A DNA stretch of 64,000 nt, taken from the NCBI GenBank assembly GCA_023386955.1, contig JAEWIS010000055.1:124001-188000 (forward strand), written 5' to 3'. Shown one piece after another: positions 60,941 to 64,000 of this stretch (position 1 is the stretch's first letter; every line of letters starts with the position of its first letter). The translations under genes and the position numbers were made by a program. The notes under the pieces are model-generated. The model saw nothing but the letters and a program-made list of their open reading frames with translations. It ran no database searches and had not been told where the DNA came from. This DNA is from Bacillota bacterium (GTDB lineage: Bacteria > Bacillota > Bacilli > Paenibacillales > NBRC-103111).

Positions 60941-61045
60941 GAGAATCCCCCTTACACACTCTTCTCATAGCCTACATCTTCAGTGAAAAACCATATAGTA
61001 TATTATTGCAGATATTAGTTTTCTTCCGCCGCGGCACTTCCTTGA

Positions 61046-62137
61046 TTATTGCTCGATCCTTTTTTTGAATTCCAAGGGGCTTAACCCGTAACGCTCCTTG
61101 AACATACGCGAAAAATAAATCTGCTCGCTGTACCCGAGCCTGTCTGCAATTTCGTACAGCTTCAGGTCTGTATTCAGAAGCATTTCCCTGGCTTTTTTCA
61201 TCCGGACATCGAGCAGATAATTCCATATGGTGGTGCCTGTTTCCTGCTTGAACAGATTCGACAGGTAGTTTTTGCTGAATCCGACATGATCCGCCACCTG
61301 CTGCAGGCTTACATCCTTGGAAGCATAGTTCTCCTCCAGGAAAGCCTGGACCCGTTCGATGGCCTTGCGCGTCTGGTTGCTTCTGTCCCCATTCATGATG
61401 TGGAATAAATAACGCGCGCCTTCCTCCAGCCTTCTGACACAGCATATGCGGAAGTAAAATCTGACCTTGTGGGCGGCAATCATCTTGTCACCCAATCCCA
61501 AATCCCTGCCCTCTTCCAGATGGAAGGTAATTTTCTCATGCTTCAGCTCCTCCACCACCAGGAACAGCCATTCCATTGCCAGGGGGTTCAGCAAATCATA
61601 CCGCCCGTCCACCCATTTTTCCAGCATATCCAGCGTATCCACAATCAATAATGGCATGGTCTCATGCCGGTTATAGCGGATATGCTCCACCCATCGCGCC
61701 ATCATGTCCCGGTGGCTGGTCAGATGCTTTAGCAGCAGCCCGTTGGCGGCATGATTCCGGGTTTCCCGAATCCGCCGGAACGCCTTATCCAATACCCGGT
61801 ATAAATTCTCCTCGCTGACCGGCTTGAGCAGATAATCCACCGCTCCCAGCTCCAGGCCCGATTTGGCATAGGTGAAATCATCGTAACTGGAAATAATGAT
61901 GCTGGACATCCACGGGTAATGCCCGTTCACATATTCGATAAGCGCCAGACCATCCATTAGGGGCATTCGGATATCGGTTATGCAAATATCCGCATAATGC
62001 CCTTCCAGCCAGTCCAACGCCAATTGGCCATTGGCCGCTGTTCCCGACACCATCACCTCCCCCGGATAACTCTCCGTCATCTTGGCCAATCCGGTACGGA
62101 TGATAGGGGAATTATCCACAATCAAGATTCGGTTCAT
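61046..62137 (-). CDS. AraC-type response regulator (YesN family)
   Basis: A 363-residue regulator: receiver (residues 1-120; phospho-acceptor Asp in ICITDIRM, YLLKP), a central 130-residue linker without recognised fold, and AraC helix-turn-helix motifs (about 265-360; HVGFSKNYLSNLFKQETGTT, YFSRMFKERYGLSPLEFKKR). It overlaps its kinase gene by 26 bp. No transport operon is adjacent downstream in this window, so its target is probably elsewhere or beyond 63950. Confidence 0.92.
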   Translation of the reverse strand: MNRILIVDNSPIIRTGLAKMTESYPGEVMVSGTAANGQLALDWLEGHYADICITDIRMPLMDGLALIEYVNGHYPWMSSIIISSYDDFTYAKSGLELGAVDYLLKPVSEENLYRVLDKAFRRIRETRNHAANGLLLKHLTSHRDMMARWVEHIRYNRHETMPLLIVDTLDMLEKWVDGRYDLLNPLAMEWLFLVVEELKHEKITFHLEEGRDLGLGDKMIAAHKVRFYFRICCVRRLEEGARYLFHIMNGDRSNQTRKAIERVQAFLEENYASKDVSLQQVADHVGFSKNYLSNLFKQETGTTIWNYLLDVRMKKAREMLLNTDLKLYEIADRLGYSEQIYFSRMFKERYGLSPLEFKKRIEQ

Positions 62138-63950
62138 GAACAGACTCTCCCTCCTTGGCGGGGCGGTTTGGCAAGGTGATGATCACCTCGGCGCCGTGGT
62201 GATCCATCCGGTTGCTGATGGTGATTCCCGCTTGTTCATCCTCATAATAAACCCGCAGCCGGTAATGCACATTAAGCAGACCGATGTTGGAGAGCTGGCG
62301 GTAATGGGCACCCGCATTGTTCTGCTGCAGCTTGTCCTTCAATCGGGCCAGCGTTTCCCCATTGAAGCCGGGGCCCGTATCGCAAATCCGGATCATCAGA
62401 TAGTCCTCCGGGGTTAGGGCCGTTTCGATTCGGACAAACAGCTGCTGCCCCGTTTGCTCCAGGCCGTATCGGATGCTGTTTTCCACGATGGGCTGGATGA
62501 CCGCCTTCAGGCAAAATATCTCATTTGTGCCTGCCCCCTGAATGATTTCATAGGTCAGCTCTTCCCCATACTGGGTTTGCATGATATGCAGATAATTGGC
62601 CACGTACTGTATTTCCTGCTGGAGAGGCACACAGGTATTCCGGTAATTGGAGACGTACCGGAGCATATCGGATAAGGCCAGCGTGGTTTTGACAATATCG
62701 TCCTGATTGGCCAAATAGGCCATGAACTTAATGGATTCCAGTGCATTATAGAGAAAATGCGAATTAATCTGGGACTGCAGAGCCGACAGCACCGCCTCCT
62801 GCCGGGAGGTTCGGGACTGGTTCAATTCCTTGAGGGAAGACTCCAAATTGTCGAGCATCTTATTATAGACCCGGCTTACATCCGCTATCTCATCCCTGCC
62901 TTCAATGTCCACCCGGACCTCCAGATTATTCAAGCCGGTCTGGGACATCACCCCTCTTAGCTTCTTCAGCCTCCGTGTGCTGGATTCGGATACCAATACA
63001 ACCAGCACCATACCAACGGCAAGGCCGATCAGGGCAATCAGAATCGTTGCATTCTTCACCCGGTAGATGCTGCGCGCCACCGCGTGCCAGGGAACAACCG
63101 AGACAATCCTCCAATCCGTTTTGGCGATGCTGCGGTAGGTAACCATTTGACTGCTGTCCTTCAGAAAAAAGGAGCCCTCCCCAGACGCAGACAAGCCGTT
63201 TGCCAGCAAGGACGGCAGCAGCCCGGCCGCGTGCTCCGAATCGGTGGAGGCAATGAGCATTCCTTGTTCATCAACAATCAGTCCGATTCCGTTGGCATCT
63301 ATTTTGGTCTCGGACAGGATGGCTTGAATCGGACGGGGAGCAATATCCATTTTGATATAGCCGTGCAAATCCGAGGTAAACTCATACTTTTTCACAATGG
63401 TGATTATGGTGTCGCTTATGCTGTCATTGCCAAGCTCCACATAATTCTCGTTGGAGGAAAGCAGCATCGTCATTTCCTTGGAGATGGTAATCCTGGGCAT
63501 CCAAACCTCGTTTTTCATGGAGTAGTCGTAGCGCAGGGCAGGCTCTCTCTCAAGGGTATAGGAGTTTTCGTTCCCGTTTTTGTTCAGGATGGTTACGGAC
63601 AGAATCTCCGGATGCATGGTGGCGAAGGAGTGGATATAATTATCCTTCAAGCTGTTGAAGGCATTGATCCGTTCCGATACCTCATTGGCCTTCAGCCACT
63701 GCCTGTAGCTGCTGCTGGCCGCCATATTCGCCAGGAATTGCTCGTATTCCCTGAAGTACCGTTCCAGGTTCAGGTTGGATTCCTTGAGAATCTGGGTGCT
63801 GAAGCGTTCGATATCGCTTTTTATACTCCGGGAGGATTCCTCATAGGAAAACACCGCAATCGCAATAACAATAAGCAGAATGACGGAGAAAAACATCACC
63901 GTCAGCTTCCACTTCAGTGAAGTGGCCATTTTTGTGGTAAGCGTTTTCAA
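62112..63950 (-). CDS. Sensor histidine kinase (YesM family)
   Basis: A 612-residue kinase: membrane helix at about residues 15-35, extracellular dCache-like sensor, second helix near 300-320, HAMP (about 320-375), His_kinase with LQSQINSHFLYNALESI and HATPase (ENSIRYGLEQ; ICDTGPGFN). The usual Pro before the phospho-acceptor His (PHFLYN) is Ser here, an unusual substitution. The start is a TTG at 63950 with AGGTGATGAGG upstream; an ATG seven codons later lacks a site. A cre-like word covers the start codon. Confidence 0.9.
   Translation of the reverse strand: MKTLTTKMATSLKWKLTVMFFSVILLIVIAIAVFSYEESSRSIKSDIERFSTQILKESNLNLERYFREYEQFLANMAASSSYRQWLKANEVSERINAFNSLKDNYIHSFATMHPEILSVTILNKNGNENSYTLEREPALRYDYSMKNEVWMPRITISKEMTMLLSSNENYVELGNDSISDTIITIVKKYEFTSDLHGYIKMDIAPRPIQAILSETKIDANGIGLIVDEQGMLIASTDSEHAAGLLPSLLANGLSASGEGSFFLKDSSQMVTYRSIAKTDWRIVSVVPWHAVARSIYRVKNATILIALIGLAVGMVLVVLVSESSTRRLKKLRGVMSQTGLNNLEVRVDIEGRDEIADVSRVYNKMLDNLESSLKELNQSRTSRQEAVLSALQSQINSHFLYNALESIKFMAYLANQDDIVKTTLALSDMLRYVSNYRNTCVPLQQEIQYVANYLHIMQTQYGEELTYEIIQGAGTNEIFCLKAVIQPIVENSIRYGLEQTGQQLFVRIETALTPEDYLMIRICDTGPGFNGETLARLKDKLQQNNAGAHYRQLSNIGLLNVHYRLRVYYEDEQAGITISNRMDHHGAEVIITLPNRPAKEGESVHEPNLDCG
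63936..63949 (-). promoter_or_regulatory. cre-like site across the yesM-type start codon
   Basis: On the minus strand TGAAAACGCTTACC matches the cre consensus TGWNANCGNTNWCA at all but the last position and covers most of codons 1-5 of the kinase gene. A roadblock-type CcpA site is plausible; chance is also possible because it overlaps coding sequence. Confidence 0.45.
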
Positions 63951-64000
63951 ACCTCATCACCTGCGCCTTTATTTCATTCTATTTGCTGCTCCAGGCAATG

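Overview
The window looks like chromosomal DNA of a GC-rich, endospore-forming Firmicute of the Paenibacillaceae (Paenibacillus type). The basis is family content: paired YesM/YesN two-component systems beside lipoprotein-dependent sugar ABC transporters, MprF, two YitT proteins, a dipicolinate synthase A subunit, a YheC/D ATP-grasp protein, strong AGGAGG-type ribosome sites and several TTG/GTG starts. No rRNA, tRNA, phage, CRISPR array or intact transposase was seen. The species cannot be named from sequence alone.

Layout. 1-3.7 kb: minus-strand operon of an SGNH esterase, a solute-binding lipoprotein and a sensor kinase cut by the window edge, behind a sigma-A promoter with an upstream cre-like site. 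4-10.5 kb: a 52-bp tandem repeat array, a membrane-anchored alpha/beta hydrolase, mprF and two tandem yitT genes. 10.6-20.7 kb: a cytoplasmic multi-PAS kinase, a MalFG-type sugar transporter with its lipoprotein, a YesN/YesM pair and an FAD-dependent oxidoreductase; the lipoprotein and oxidoreductase promoters share a -10 box followed at once by a cre-like site. 21-25 kb: small envelope and housekeeping genes. 25.2-29.4 kb: a YheC/D ATP-grasp gene divergent from a two-gene 2,3-diaminopropionate module whose first protein fuses an adenylate-forming domain to an SbnA-like PLP enzyme. 29.5-41.7 kb: zinc alcohol dehydrogenase/TetR, a secreted NlpC/P60-like protein, an orphan dpaA, L-serine dehydratase (sdaAB-sdaAA), LysR/EamA, and a ThDP enzyme with a carboxymuconolactone decarboxylase-family partner. 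41.9-45.5 kb: a tightly overlapping ECF sigma/anti-sigma/ABC-2 transporter operon. 46-57.4 kb: small membrane proteins, a LuxR-type two-component system, an SDR, and an Rrf2-MATE-methyltransferase set. 57.4-64 kb: a large secreted protein, AraC/LysE, and a second YesN/YesM pair.

The most unusual non-coding feature is a set of seven intergenic arrays. Six hold four short units placed as two copies, a gap of fixed size, then two inverted copies, with 50-52 bp between units of a pair; the seventh is a purely direct 52-bp array. The unit sequence differs among five families but the geometry is kept, and every array lies next to a gene 3' end. A second repeat family is a 165-bp MITE-like element with near-perfect terminal inverted repeats, present once complete and at three other sites as remnants. 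The best protein-level candidate for unexplored biology is the fused adenylation/diaminopropionate synthase module.
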